Source: Niabella yanshanensis (lineage in GTDB: Bacteria; Bacteroidota; Bacteroidia; Chitinophagales; Chitinophagaceae). From it: 64,000 nt of DNA. Below the pieces are notes generated by a model. It did not search any database. It was given only the letters and a program-made list of their open reading frames with translations, and had not been told where the DNA came from. The stretch's first letter is position 1, and each line of letters opens with the position of its first letter. The stretch lies in the NCBI RefSeq assembly GCF_034424215.1, contig NZ_CP139960.1, forward strand, positions 2,542,001-2,606,000. The letters are read 5' to 3'. The position numbers and the translations under genes are program-made. Positions 50,919 to 59,569 of the stretch are shown here, in pieces.

Positions 50919-53096
50919 CTATTTAGCACCTGGCGGGCAATACTGTCTTAAGTAATTAGTATACAAAGTTTGCAGATGTGCCGAAGTTCCCTCGCCCTCT
51001 GCAATGCTGTGGGTTCTGTTAGGATAGCTCATCATCTGGAACTGCCTGTTATGTTTAATTAACTCGTTGAACAACATTTCTGCATTATTATAATGCACAT
51101 TGTCATCACCGGTTCCATGTATATACAACAAATTGCCTTTTAAATTTTTAGCATGCGTAATGGGAGACCCCTTGATATAGGGCGTTTCATCCTGTTGCGG
51201 AATGCCGGAATAACGTTCCTGGTAAATATTATCATAAGTGAGCTGGTTACCCACCGCAGCAACGGCGATACCCGTTTTATAAATTTCCGGGAACTGGAAC
51301 ATCAGGTTTAAAGTAGTAGAGCCACCGCCACTCCAACCCCATACTGCGGTACGTTCGCTATCCAGGTACGGGTACTGTTTTAATAATGCTTTCGCAGCCA
51401 TGGCCTGGTCGTGAATATTCAATATACCAATATTCTTATACAGTGCTTTACGCCAGGCTCTGCCCTTGGGCACAGGAGTTCCACGACTATCTATAGACAC
51501 ATATATATAGCCGTCTTTGGCCATATCTCCCTTGTACAAAAAGTTCCGCCCCGCCCCGTAGCTGTCTTTTACGGTTTGCCCCCAGGGTTCAGTATACACA
51601 TAAAAAACAACCGGGTATTTTTTTGAAGCGTCAAAATTGGCGGGTTTTGCCATCCAGGTGTCCATTTGCACTCCCTCTTCCGTAGTTATAGTTATAAACT
51701 CAACATTGGATTGAGCTTTGGCTGTTGCAGCAGCAGCTTTGATGCCATCTCCAATTGGCTTATGACCGGCCACCGTAATCCACTCCATAGACGGGCGCGT
51801 GTAATAGTTGGAAAAATTATGCACTGCGTATGTAGCACCCGGCGAAAGGTTGTAGCTATTGGTGCCTGGATATTCATCAGGCGTTAACCGCTCCGCATTA
51901 CCGGTTCCGTTTAATTTAGTGCGATACAGGTATTTCTGTGTCGCATTTTCGGGAGAAGCATGAAAATAAAGATACCCGCCGGGTTCATCGATAGCTGCGA
52001 TGTCCATTACATCATACTTTCCCTTTGTTATCAATATTTCTTTTTTACCATCTCTGCTTACCCTGTATAAGTGGCGCCAACCATCTTTTTCTGCAGGCCA
52101 TAGAAACTCCTTACCCCCATTCAGCCAATCCCAGCCACCATTTGTGTAATCCTGATCCCAGTTGGCTACGATATCGATCCAGGCACTGTCCTTTTCAGTG
52201 TAAATAGTTTGAACGCTGCCGGATGCTGCATTACAAAGGATCAGATTGCTTTCATTTTGCCTCCTGTTCAAATGCTGTACAATCAGTTCACTGTTATTGC
52301 CCGCCCACTCCATACGCGGCACATAAGATCCCCAAACCGCATCATCGGCAATAGTCATCCATCTGGTTTGCGCATCGCTTAAGGATACAACGCCTATTTT
52401 AAATACAGAAGGCTTTTCTCCGGCTACGGGGTACTCTATTGGTATCAGCCTGGGATAAATAGAGTCGGTATTATTTACCATGTTATATACTTTGGTATCT
52501 CCTGCGATTATCTTCCAGTAAGCAATTTTTTTGCTATCCGGCGCCCAGCGAAAGCCATCGCGGCAGAAAAATTCCTCTTCATAAGCCCAGTCAAACGTAC
52601 CGTTGATGTTTTTACGGTTACCATCAGTGGTTAATGCTTTTATGGACCCTGAGGCCAGATCTTCTACATACAGGTTATACCCGCTCACATAGGCTACTTT
52701 AGTATTATCAGGTGATAATTTGGCAAACATCAGCGATGCCTCCGGCTTATCTTTTCCCAGCTGTTGAAGTTTACCCGAAGCCAGGTCCAGCACCCAGTAA
52801 TCGCCGCGCGTATCTTCCCGCCAAACCTGCCGGGTATTATTATAGATAAGCACTTTCGACTCATCTTTGCTGATCACGAAACTCCTGATATCAATGGGCC
52901 TTGCACTACCTGAAGGCTTCAGTTTTTCAGCAGGCACCAGAATTGCTTTTGTATGCTGAGGCAAGCTATATTTGACGATAGCCCCTTCTTCGGACTTATA
53001 ATAACTATTGCCATCAGCTCCCCAGTTTACAGATTGGGCACGGCTGCCAGTAAAAGCCAGCAGTATAAAGCAAAAACAAAAAATTTTCCTGAACAT
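50919..53096 (-). CDS. Exported prolyl oligopeptidase-family peptidase (DPP IV-like, S9)
   Basis: 725 residues with a Sec signal (MFRKIFCFCFILLAFTGSRAQ), so probably periplasmic. The N-terminal half is a beta-propeller (DPPIV_N: NWDQDYTNGGWDWLNGGKEFLW, WRHLYRVSRDGK). The C-terminal alpha/beta hydrolase domain shows the nucleophile in VWGWSGGGSTTLNL, the catalytic Asp in IHGTGDDNVHYNNAE and the His in NRTHSIAEG. A Glu pair in EEEFFCRDGF matches the substrate N-terminus anchor of DPP IV. It likely removes X-Pro dipeptides in amino acid scavenging. Confidence 0.93.
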   Translation of the reverse strand: MFRKIFCFCFILLAFTGSRAQSVNWGADGNSYYKSEEGAIVKYSLPQHTKAILVPAEKLKPSGSARPIDIRSFVISKDESKVLIYNNTRQVWREDTRGDYWVLDLASGKLQQLGKDKPEASLMFAKLSPDNTKVAYVSGYNLYVEDLASGSIKALTTDGNRKNINGTFDWAYEEEFFCRDGFRWAPDSKKIAYWKIIAGDTKVYNMVNNTDSIYPRLIPIEYPVAGEKPSVFKIGVVSLSDAQTRWMTIADDAVWGSYVPRMEWAGNNSELIVQHLNRRQNESNLILCNAASGSVQTIYTEKDSAWIDIVANWDQDYTNGGWDWLNGGKEFLWPAEKDGWRHLYRVSRDGKKEILITKGKYDVMDIAAIDEPGGYLYFHASPENATQKYLYRTKLNGTGNAERLTPDEYPGTNSYNLSPGATYAVHNFSNYYTRPSMEWITVAGHKPIGDGIKAAAATAKAQSNVEFITITTEEGVQMDTWMAKPANFDASKKYPVVFYVYTEPWGQTVKDSYGAGRNFLYKGDMAKDGYIYVSIDSRGTPVPKGRAWRKALYKNIGILNIHDQAMAAKALLKQYPYLDSERTAVWGWSGGGSTTLNLMFQFPEIYKTGIAVAAVGNQLTYDNIYQERYSGIPQQDETPYIKGSPITHAKNLKGNLLYIHGTGDDNVHYNNAEMLFNELIKHNRQFQMMSYPNRTHSIAEGEGTSAHLQTLYTNYLRQYCPPGAK

Positions 53097-53247
53097 GTAT
53101 CAATTGTTTTTTTAAAGAGATCAACGAATTTACCGATTGCCGTACAAACCCTCTTGTATAAAATGATAAACGGGAATCACTGCTAAAGAATGCTATAGAG
53201 GTACAATATAACGCCGTGGGCATTCCCTGTTTATCAAATTAACGTGT

Positions 53248-53260
53248 GCCGCGTAGCGGC
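53248..53260. repeat. Short palindrome (REP-like)
   Basis: GCCGC-GTA-GCGGC, a perfect 5-bp inverted repeat inside the long intergenic stretch. Confidence 0.45.
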
Positions 53261-53500
53261 TACCTGTTTAAAAGCCATGGGAAGACGTATTGCGGGGTAG
53301 AGATCGATGCCCAATAAATTGAACAGGCGAGGGTTACGCACCTGCGGCATGCAAAATATTTGTAGGCATTATGGGGCTATAATCAGGTTACTTCTACGGG
53401 GCAAGGGCGTTTGGCGAAGGTCGCCTCCCAAATCACCCGGTTAATGGGTGCGGTTAAAATTTTCGCTTTAAGCTGTATTTCTTTTTATAGGGTCATTTCG

Positions 53501-53536
53501 GACCTGCCGGAAACCTGTCTGACCGGCCGGCAGGTC
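53501..53536. repeat. Inverted repeat GACCTGCCGG/CCGGCAGGTC
   Basis: A perfect 10-bp inverted repeat with a 16-base interior, about 100 bases upstream of the LacI-type promoter. A T-run does not follow, so it is not a standard terminator. It may be an extragenic repeat or a protein-binding site. Confidence 0.55.
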
Positions 53537-53640
53537 TCCTATACTTTAGCAGACGCCTCCGTTTTGGTTGGCATGACGTAAGCAAAAATTTGAATGGCAC
53601 GCTGCTACAGTAAACATCTCCGAATCCAAAAATGTTATAT

Positions 53641-53648
53641 TACATTTG
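53641..53648 (+). promoter_or_regulatory. -7 promoter element of the LacI-type gene
   Basis: TAcaTTTG ends five bases before the ATG. By comparison with the SRP RNA promoter the transcript would start at or next to the ATG, so it may be leaderless. Confidence 0.6.
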
Positions 53649-53653
53649 TTTGC

Positions 53654-54676
53654 ATGCCAGGAAGATCAGGAAAAAAAATATCCTTAAAAGATATCGCAAG
53701 AGAGGTGGGTGTTTCTGTTGCACTGGTTTCTTATGTGCTGAATAACCGTTTTGAGAACCGGATCAATAAAGATGTGGCGGAAAAGATAAGAGCCACTGCA
53801 CAAAGGCTGCATTACCAGCCTAACCAGATTGCCAAGAGTCTTAAGACCAATAAAACATTTACGATCGGACTCATTGTAGCTGACATCTCCAACCCCTTCT
53901 CTTCCAGCTTGGCCAGGATTATTGAAGACGAAGGCGCAAAATATGGATACACGGTAATCTTTGGCAGTTCTGATGAGGACCTGGTTAAATTTGAGAACCT
54001 GACCAATGCTTTTATCAACCGCCAGGTAGATGGCCTGATACTACTTCCGCCATCCGGCTCAGAGCCGGTGCTGATCCGTTTAAAAGAAATGAGATTTCCC
54101 TTTGTAATTGCAGACCGTTATTTCCCTAAGCTGGAGGCCCATTGTGTGAACGTAGACAACCTGAAGGCGGCATACGATGCCGTGAGTTTATTTATTGAAC
54201 ACCATAAAAAGGCAATAGGGCTGATTAATTACAAAACAGATCTGGCGCATTTAAATGATCGCACAAAGGGCTATCAGCAAGCTTTAAAAGACGCGGGTAT
54301 CAGTATTAATAAAAACTGGATCAGGAAGGTTGATATTTCTAACGATGCCCCGGAAATAGAGAAAGCTGTAGCCGCCCTATTGACGCCGCCGTCGGTCAAT
54401 GCCATTCTTTTTGCATCGAACCGTATCGCTGTTCACGCATTAAAGTACCTTGAACAACAGCAAATTAATATTCCCGGGGACATTGAGCTGATTGGCTTTG
54501 ACGAAAACGAAGTCTTCGATTTTACAAAGCCCCAGCTATCTTTTATAAGGCAACCTATGCAACATCTGGGGCAAACTGCTACCGAACTGTTAATGGATGT
54601 AATAGCGCAAACCCAGAAAGAACAGTTGATATTTATTGCAGCCGAGCTGGTGAAGAGAGGCTCTACCAATGACTAG
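53654..54676 (+). CDS. LacI family transcriptional regulator
   Basis: About 340 residues. The N-terminal helix-turn-helix and hinge are clear: ISLKDIAREVGVSVALVSYVLNN and HYQPNQIAKSLKTNKT. A periplasmic-binding-protein-like effector domain follows (TIGLIVADISNPFSSSLARIIEDEG, RQVDGLILLPPSG, FVIADRYFP, IELIGFDENEVFDFTKPQLSFIRQP). Effector and targets are unknown. The ATG at 53654 (MPGRSGKKISLKD) is preferred to an upstream ATG at 53594, whose extra 20 residues fall on the promoter. No sugar genes sit next to it; the downstream neighbour is convergent. Confidence 0.9.
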   Translation: MPGRSGKKISLKDIAREVGVSVALVSYVLNNRFENRINKDVAEKIRATAQRLHYQPNQIAKSLKTNKTFTIGLIVADISNPFSSSLARIIEDEGAKYGYTVIFGSSDEDLVKFENLTNAFINRQVDGLILLPPSGSEPVLIRLKEMRFPFVIADRYFPKLEAHCVNVDNLKAAYDAVSLFIEHHKKAIGLINYKTDLAHLNDRTKGYQQALKDAGISINKNWIRKVDISNDAPEIEKAVAALLTPPSVNAILFASNRIAVHALKYLEQQQINIPGDIELIGFDENEVFDFTKPQLSFIRQPMQHLGQTATELLMDVIAQTQKEQLIFIAAELVKRGSTND

Positions 54677-54681
54677 CCGTC

Positions 54682-55263
54682 CTATGCATACTTACTGATT
54701 GCCGGCGAAAAATCTACCGGGGTATCAGGGCCAACATGCAATTGAGGCGTTAATAAAAGTTGCTCAATTTCTTTCCAGTTATGCACGCGGGTATGCTTAC
54801 CGGTATCTGCCAGTTCATTATGCGGTTGCGTATATAAGATAGTCTTTCCTTTAAAATGATTGAGGTTTTTAAAATGATCGTCGATCATTATATCGGCCTG
54901 GATAATGGTTTTAAAACCACAGAAAACAATTTGCTGCCATTGAATAAAAGGGAAATGCTCATGGAGCCATGCCTGTTTTTCAGGGAGAGATTGGGGAAAC
55001 TCGGTAGCCGCAGATACAATAAACACTTCAAATTTTTCGTTGAGTTTTTGCAAAACTTCCCGGCTGTCTGCTATAACGGGCATATCCCTGAAAAATCCTG
55101 GCTGGTACACATAAGTTCTTGCCTTTTCAAAAAGTTCATCATCTGTTTTCCCTGAACCTCCTTCCCTCGTCTTTCTTACTCCTGTATCAACGTAGTCATA
55201 TCTTACAAACTGTTCAAAACAATCGGCCAATACACCGTCCATATCTACTGCTATTCTTTTCAT
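54682..55263 (-). CDS. 5'(3')-deoxyribonucleotidase-like HAD phosphatase
   Basis: 193 residues of the NT5C type HAD family, cytoplasmic. Motif I is AVDMDGVLADCFEQFVRYDY (Asp nucleophile and acid/base Asp), the phosphate-binding Ser/Thr is in VFIVSAATEFP, the motif III Lys in CGFKTIIQADIMIDDH, and the last Asp pair in MIDDHFKNL. It probably dephosphorylates nucleoside monophosphates. It ends five bases from the convergent LacI stop. Confidence 0.88.
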   Translation of the reverse strand: MKRIAVDMDGVLADCFEQFVRYDYVDTGVRKTREGGSGKTDDELFEKARTYVYQPGFFRDMPVIADSREVLQKLNEKFEVFIVSAATEFPQSLPEKQAWLHEHFPFIQWQQIVFCGFKTIIQADIMIDDHFKNLNHFKGKTILYTQPHNELADTGKHTRVHNWKEIEQLLLTPQLHVGPDTPVDFSPAISKYA

Positions 55264-55425
55264 TTGCTTTCGATTTTTCTGTTTAAAAATGGAAGCCCTG
55301 TACTGCTAAGCGTCAACTCCGGGCTTCGCCAATATACATTTAGTACAATGAGCGGACTTCTTAAAAAGAGCCAGATTTATTCCTGCAAAAATACATATTT
55401 GTTTAAACGATTAAACATTTTGACC

Positions 55426-55448
55426 TACCTTTGTGTATTAGTAACACA
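55426..55448 (+). promoter_or_regulatory. Promoter and operator of the MFS transporter gene
   Basis: -7 TAccTTTG (55426-55433) with the operator TGTGTA-TTAGT-AACACA (55432-55448) starting at its last two bases, the same arrangement as at the regulator and GH13 promoters 25 kb away. One mismatch to TACACA. Confidence 0.75.
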
Positions 55449-55484
55449 ATATTTCTATGTTTTGTTACTACAAATGAACCGTTT

Positions 55485-56681
55485 ATGAACAAGAAATTAT
55501 TTTCGCTCGCCCTCGGCGGGCTGGCAATAGGCACTACCGAATTCATTATCATGGGATTAATGCAAGACGTAGCCACATCCCTTCAAATTTCCATTCCTAA
55601 AGCAGGATACCTGATTTCTGCTTATGCTATAGGTGTTATCGTGGGAGCGCCGCTGCTCGTAGCTGCCTCTGTAAAATACAGTCCGAAGAAAGTTTTAATG
55701 GCGATGATGGTATTATTTACGGTATTCAACGGACTTTCTGCTGCAGCGCCGGGCTTTTATAGCCTCATTGTTGCCAGATTTTTCTCAGGCCTGCCTCATG
55801 GTGCGTTTTTCGGGATCGGGGCTGTAGTGGCCTCAAAAATGGCAAAGGAAGGCAAGCAGGCGCAAGCCATATCTATGATGTTCGCGGGCCTGACAGTTGC
55901 CAACCTGGCAATGGTACCGCTGGTTACCTACCTGGGGCATGAATTAGGTTGGCGTTTTGCTTTCCTCGTAGTAGCGCTGATTGGCTTACTCACCATCTTC
56001 TTTATCAAAATATGGCTGCCTCCCATACAATTGAACCAGCAAAACAGCATTAAAGACGAGTTGCAGTTTTTCAAAACACCCAAAGCCTGGCTGATTATTT
56101 TAATAACTGCCATTGGGTTTGGAGGATTGTTTGCCTGGTTCAGCTACATATCGCCGTTAATGACGCATGTTTCGGGCTTCTCCATTCAATCGGTGTCCTA
56201 TATCATGCTGATTGCTGGTGCAGGTATGGTGGCCGGCAACCTGATCGGTGGTATTATGGCGGACAAAATGAGGCCTGAAAAAGCTGCAGCGATTTTATTT
56301 ATTAGTTTGGTAGTAGCACTAATAGCTGTATTTTTCTTTTCAGAAAATCAAACCGCATCCCTGATACTCACCTTTATTTGCGGGCTTCTGGCCATGGCGG
56401 TAGGTTCACCTATCAATATACTAATGATCCGCGCAGCCGAAAAGTCGGCCATGATGGGTGCCGCATTTATGCAGGCAGCATTTAATATGGCCAACTCCAT
56501 CGGCGCTTATTTTGGAGGTTTGCCTATTGCACTGGGGCTGGGTTATAACTACCCATCCTTTGCGGGCGCTATAATGGCATTTGTGGGATTCCTGCTTAGC
56601 ATCACTTTTATGATGCGTTACGGTAGTGCCCGCACCTCCAAAGATCTTTTATTAAATCAGCAGGCCACTACAGGTTGCTGA
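55485..56681 (+). CDS. MFS transporter, AraJ/sugar efflux-like
   Basis: About 398 residues with 12 predicted membrane helices. MNKKLFSLALGGLAIGTTEF, then the A-x-A-YAIGVIVGAPLL segment and ARFFSGLPHGAFFG, a DHA1-type motif, place it in the AraJ/YdhP group of drug or sugar efflux carriers; the N-terminal GTTEFIIMGLM pattern is typical. The in-frame ATG at 55431 lies inside the operator, so the start at 55485 is used. Its promoter carries the operator of the distant NUDIX-type regulator, suggesting a role in sugar export or signalling control. Direction of transport is not known. Confidence 0.88.
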   Translation: MNKKLFSLALGGLAIGTTEFIIMGLMQDVATSLQISIPKAGYLISAYAIGVIVGAPLLVAASVKYSPKKVLMAMMVLFTVFNGLSAAAPGFYSLIVARFFSGLPHGAFFGIGAVVASKMAKEGKQAQAISMMFAGLTVANLAMVPLVTYLGHELGWRFAFLVVALIGLLTIFFIKIWLPPIQLNQQNSIKDELQFFKTPKAWLIILITAIGFGGLFAWFSYISPLMTHVSGFSIQSVSYIMLIAGAGMVAGNLIGGIMADKMRPEKAAAILFISLVVALIAVFFFSENQTASLILTFICGLLAMAVGSPINILMIRAAEKSAMMGAAFMQAAFNMANSIGAYFGGLPIALGLGYNYPSFAGAIMAFVGFLLSITFMMRYGSARTSKDLLLNQQATTGC

Positions 56682-57057
56682 TAATAAGATTTTGCACCTC
56701 CTTCATTTCCTCCTCGCCCAACTTTAGCTTGGGTTGCAGGAAATTCAAATCATTGGCATCATTGAGTGGTATCAGATGTACATGGGCGTGAGGCACTTCT
56801 ATTCCTACTACACTTATACCACATCGGTTACAGTCAAATGACTTTTCGATAGCGCGGGCAATAGGCTTTGCGAAAACAAGCAACCCCGCCAGATAACTGT
56901 CAGGCAGGTCAAATACCTTATCCACTTCTACTTTGGGCACCACCAATACATGCCCTTTGCGCAAAGGCATAATGTCGAGAAACGCAATAAAATGATCATT
57001 TTCTGCAATTTTATAAGACGGTATATCGCCTGCTATAATTTTTGAAAATATGGTCAT
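56668..57057 (-). CDS. HIT family protein
   Basis: 129 residues. Nucleotide-binding fold with TIFSKIIAGDIPSYKIAEN, FLDIMPLRKGHVLVVPKV and the histidine triad in PHAHVHLIPL (H-x-H-x-H). Members hydrolyse nucleoside phosphoramidates or dinucleoside polyphosphates. The start at 57057 is chosen because an upstream in-frame ATG would include the greA terminator region. It overlaps the convergent MFS gene by 14 bases. Confidence 0.92.
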   Translation of the reverse strand: MTIFSKIIAGDIPSYKIAENDHFIAFLDIMPLRKGHVLVVPKVEVDKVFDLPDSYLAGLLVFAKPIARAIEKSFDCNRCGISVVGIEVPHAHVHLIPLNDANDLNFLQPKLKLGEEEMKEVQNLIISNL

Positions 57058-57090
57058 GACTAATGGCTTAATGAAGACGAAAAATACAAT

Positions 57091-57114
57091 AAAAAAACCG
57101 GCCTGAGCCGGTTT
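57091..57114 (-). terminator. Intrinsic terminator after greA
   Basis: On the minus strand AAACCGGC pairs with GCCGGTTT (8 bp) around a TCAG loop, followed by a T-run. It separates greA from the HIT gene. Confidence 0.88.
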
Positions 57115-57136
57115 CCACAATAACATTATACGATTA

Positions 57137-57610
57137 TCATAAACTGATCTCTTCTACTCTGAATTGTATCAGTCCCGCAGGTGCCTGAACGTCGGCAACA
57201 GCGCCGGGTTCTTTACCGAGTATACCTTGTCCGATAGGCGAGCTTACCGATATTTTCCCAGCCTTTAAATCAGCCTCCTGCTCACTTACCAACTGATAGG
57301 TTACCTGCTTTTTTGTTTTCAGGTTGGTGAGCTTCACCTTAGTTAAAATAGATACTTTACTTGTATCAATTGTGCTTTCATCCAGTATGCGTGCATTAGC
57401 TAATGCTCCTTCCAAAGCTGCAATTTTGGCCTCCAGGAGGCCCTGAGCCTCTTTGGCCGCATCATATTCCGCATTTTCTTTAAGATCTCCTTTTTCACGC
57501 GCCTCTGCAATTGCCCTGCTGGCTGCAGGACGTTCTACACCCTTTAAGTGCTGTAGCTCTTCTTTCATCTGCTCCAGCGTCTCCTTAGTTACATACTGAA
57601 TAGCACTCAT
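57137..57610 (-). CDS. greA: Transcription elongation factor GreA
   Basis: Rescues backtracked RNA polymerase by stimulating transcript cleavage. 157 residues. The N-terminal coiled coil (TKETLEQMKEELQHLKGVERP, ARAEAREKGDLKENAEYDAAKEAQG-type block with the acidic tip) carries the functional DLKENAEYDAAKE. The C-terminal FKBP-like domain is SSPIGQGILGKEPGAVADVQAP. Its leader contains a terminator-like hairpin between promoter and start codon. Confidence 0.96.
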   Translation of the reverse strand: MSAIQYVTKETLEQMKEELQHLKGVERPAASRAIAEAREKGDLKENAEYDAAKEAQGLLEAKIAALEGALANARILDESTIDTSKVSILTKVKLTNLKTKKQVTYQLVSEQEADLKAGKISVSSPIGQGILGKEPGAVADVQAPAGLIQFRVEEISL

Positions 57611-57633
57611 AACTCATCTTTTTTTATATTAAA

Positions 57634-57674
57634 CAAAAAAAATAACAACGCCCCGGAAGCTAACCAGAGCGTTG
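57634..57674 (-). promoter_or_regulatory. Terminator-like hairpin in the greA leader
   Basis: On the minus strand CAACGC pairs with GCGTTG (57646-57674), with an inner TCTGG/CCGGG stem, about 11 bp with G-U pairs, and is followed by TTATTTTTTTT. It lies downstream of the greA promoter box and about 24 bases upstream of the greA start codon, so it can act as an attenuator. It could also terminate the upstream dehydrogenase transcript. Confidence 0.7.
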
Positions 57675-57687
57675 CTATCAATTGTTA

Positions 57688-57695
57688 CAAATATA
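57688..57695 (-). promoter_or_regulatory. -7 promoter element of greA
   Basis: TAtaTTTG on the minus strand. It is about 80 bases upstream of the start codon and upstream of the leader hairpin. No clear -33. Confidence 0.6.
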
Positions 57696-57755
57696 ACGAA
57701 AAGATCAGTTCAATTTAAAAAGGATTTGTTAAAGAAGGTGGCCTTAAAAAATCGC

Positions 57756-58679
57756 CTAAAATCCAAGTTTACCCAGTAAAACAGTGGCCATTTTCAGGAA
57801 TGCCTCATGAGTATACCCTGCTATATGCGGCGTTACAATAACACCTGGAAATGAAAGTAATTCGGCTAATTGTTGCTTTTCAAATTCTGTATAAGTATTC
57901 AGCTTTTCATTTTCCAGCACATCCAGGCAGGCGCCTCTCACCTGGCCGTTTTTTAATCCTTCAATAAGATCGGCCGTATTAATTACTTTACCACGGCAGG
58001 CGCTGATGATCAGCGGCTGCTTTTTTAAACGGACTAACAACTCTTTATTCAGAAAATGATGTGTTTCTGCTGTAAGCGGTACATTAAAGCTAATGATGTC
58101 CGCTTCCTCACATACCTGCTCTAAAGCCGCTTCTTTGATATAATCATTTTCGAAACCGGTTTTGTATTTGTCGTGAGCCAGCACGGTTACTTCAAAAGGC
58201 TGCAATAACCTGGCAAAGCTGCTCCCCGTGTTTCCATACCCGATAATGCCTACGGTTTTCCCCAACAATTCCGTTCCCCTGTTCTCATCACGCAGCCATA
58301 TGCCCTGCCTTACTTCCTGAACAGCTATGTTCATCTTATTGATCTGCATCAGCAGTAATCCCAGTGAGTGCTCGGCCACTGCGTTGCGGTTTCCTTCCGG
58401 ACTACTGGCACATAAAATATCTTTCGAGCGTGCATAGTCCACATCCACCAGCTCCATACCGCTTCCCAACCGTCCTATCCATTCCAATTGAGGAAGCGCA
58501 TCAATCAGTTCCTTATCCACTTTGATTCGGGTTGTTAAGACCAGCCCGCTAACCCCCTGACCGTTATTTTTTATCTCTTCGTATGAGATCTGGGGTTGGT
58601 ACACAACGTCAAACCCTTTATCTGTTAGTGTTTGCATTAAAATGGGATGTGCATTCCCTGTTACAATTACTTTTTTCAT
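57756..58679 (-). CDS. D-2-hydroxyacid dehydrogenase family protein
   Basis: 307 residues, NAD-dependent. The Rossmann motif is GKTVGIIGYGNTGSSFARLL, followed by the substrate/cofactor regions ISFNVPLTAETHHFLN and IISACRGKVINTADL. The catalytic His lies in VTPHIAGYTHEAF, the Arg in SACRGKV and the Glu in LENEK. It resembles phosphoglycerate dehydrogenase-like proteins but lacks an ACT domain. The substrate is not defined; serine synthesis is possible. Confidence 0.88.
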   Translation of the reverse strand: MKKVIVTGNAHPILMQTLTDKGFDVVYQPQISYEEIKNNGQGVSGLVLTTRIKVDKELIDALPQLEWIGRLGSGMELVDVDYARSKDILCASSPEGNRNAVAEHSLGLLLMQINKMNIAVQEVRQGIWLRDENRGTELLGKTVGIIGYGNTGSSFARLLQPFEVTVLAHDKYKTGFENDYIKEAALEQVCEEADIISFNVPLTAETHHFLNKELLVRLKKQPLIISACRGKVINTADLIEGLKNGQVRGACLDVLENEKLNTYTEFEKQQLAELLSFPGVIVTPHIAGYTHEAFLKMATVLLGKLGF

Positions 58680-58719
58680 TTTATTTATACTGTAATATTA
58701 TTTTATTCGTATATTTTTT

Positions 58720-58735
58720 ACCCGCCATAGCGGGT
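58720..58735. repeat. Palindrome ACCCGC-CATA-GCGGGT
   Basis: A perfect 6-bp inverted repeat between the dehydrogenase and rsmA, with a T-rich stretch on its right. No plus-strand gene ends here, so it is probably an extragenic repeat. Confidence 0.4.
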
Positions 58736-58816
58736 TAGTTTTTGGTCCAACACCAGCCTGAACGGACGGACAGGGAACACCCAATATACATTCTTCGGTT
58801 TGCAAAAAACTTATGA

Positions 58817-59569
58817 TTATTTCATTTTAAAAGTGAGCGCTGCAAAATCTTTAACCGTTAATTGTTCGGCCCGCTGATTGAATATGGGGTCTTCGAGCTG
58901 ATCCGGCTCAAATAAGGACCGAACTGCATTACGCAGTGTTTTACGTCTTTGATTAAAAGCGGTCTTCACCAGCAGGAAAAAATGCTTCTCACTTTTCATG
59001 GGTTCGGTCGCCGTTGTCCGATACATTTTTATCACCCCGCTTTTTACTTTCGGTGGTGGATTAAAGCAGTTCTCATGTACATCGAACAGGTATTTAACCT
59101 GGTAAAAAGCCTGTACCAAAACGCTCAATACCCCGTATACTTTATTACCGGATGGCGCTGCAACCCGCTGGGCTACTTCTTTTTGAAACATACCCACCAT
59201 CACCGGCACCTGATCTTTCCATTCTAGTATCTTAAAAAGAATTTGCGTAGAAATATTGTAAGGAAAGTTTCCAACAACGGTAAATTCGCCGTCAAACGGC
59301 GGCAGTGCATCCAGGAAGCTCTGATGAACAATTTTATCTTTAAGCTCCGGATAGGTATTAGATAAATACGCCACTTTCTCATCATCGATTTCAACCGCCT
59401 TAAAATCAATATCAGGAATATTTTTTAGGTACTTGGTAAGCGCCCCTCCGCCAGGCCCCACTTCCAGCAATTGGGATAAGGATTCCTGCTGCAGCGCTTC
59501 GACAATCTTGCGGCAAATATTTTCATCTTTCAAAAAATGCTGCCCCAAAGATTTTTTTAATGTATACAT
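58817..59569 (-). CDS. rsmA: 16S rRNA (adenine1518/1519-N6) dimethyltransferase
   Basis: Dimethylates two adjacent adenosines in helix 45 of 16S rRNA. 250 residues. The start KKSLGQHFLKDENICRKIVEAL, the SAM loop LLEVGPGGGALT, the acidic VEIDDEK and the catalytic NFPYNIST are all present, as is the C-terminal FNQRRKTLRNAVR. It is divergent from pdxA, with which rsmA is often clustered in bacteria. Confidence 0.96.
   Translation of the reverse strand: MYTLKKSLGQHFLKDENICRKIVEALQQESLSQLLEVGPGGGALTKYLKNIPDIDFKAVEIDDEKVAYLSNTYPELKDKIVHQSFLDALPPFDGEFTVVGNFPYNISTQILFKILEWKDQVPVMVGMFQKEVAQRVAAPSGNKVYGVLSVLVQAFYQVKYLFDVHENCFNPPPKVKSGVIKMYRTTATEPMKSEKHFFLLVKTAFNQRRKTLRNAVRSLFEPDQLEDPIFNQRAEQLTVKDFAALTFKMK

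Larger units (their letters stand above)
53097..53640. other. Long intergenic stretch with palindromes, no gene
   Basis: About 540 bases between the peptidase and the LacI-type gene with no credible coding frame. Composition is more G/C-rich than nearby spacers. It contains the short perfect hairpin GCCGC-GTA-GCGGC (53248-53260) and a larger inverted repeat near the right end. Phrases such as GCCGCGTAGCGGCTACC look like a dispersed repeat and may be remains of a small mobile element, but no transposase fragment was recognised. Confidence 0.5.

Noticed and set aside
58720-58735. Terminator at ACCCGC-CATA-GCGGGT
   Set aside because: The T-rich side faces the plus strand, where no gene ends; minus-strand reading lacks a T-run.
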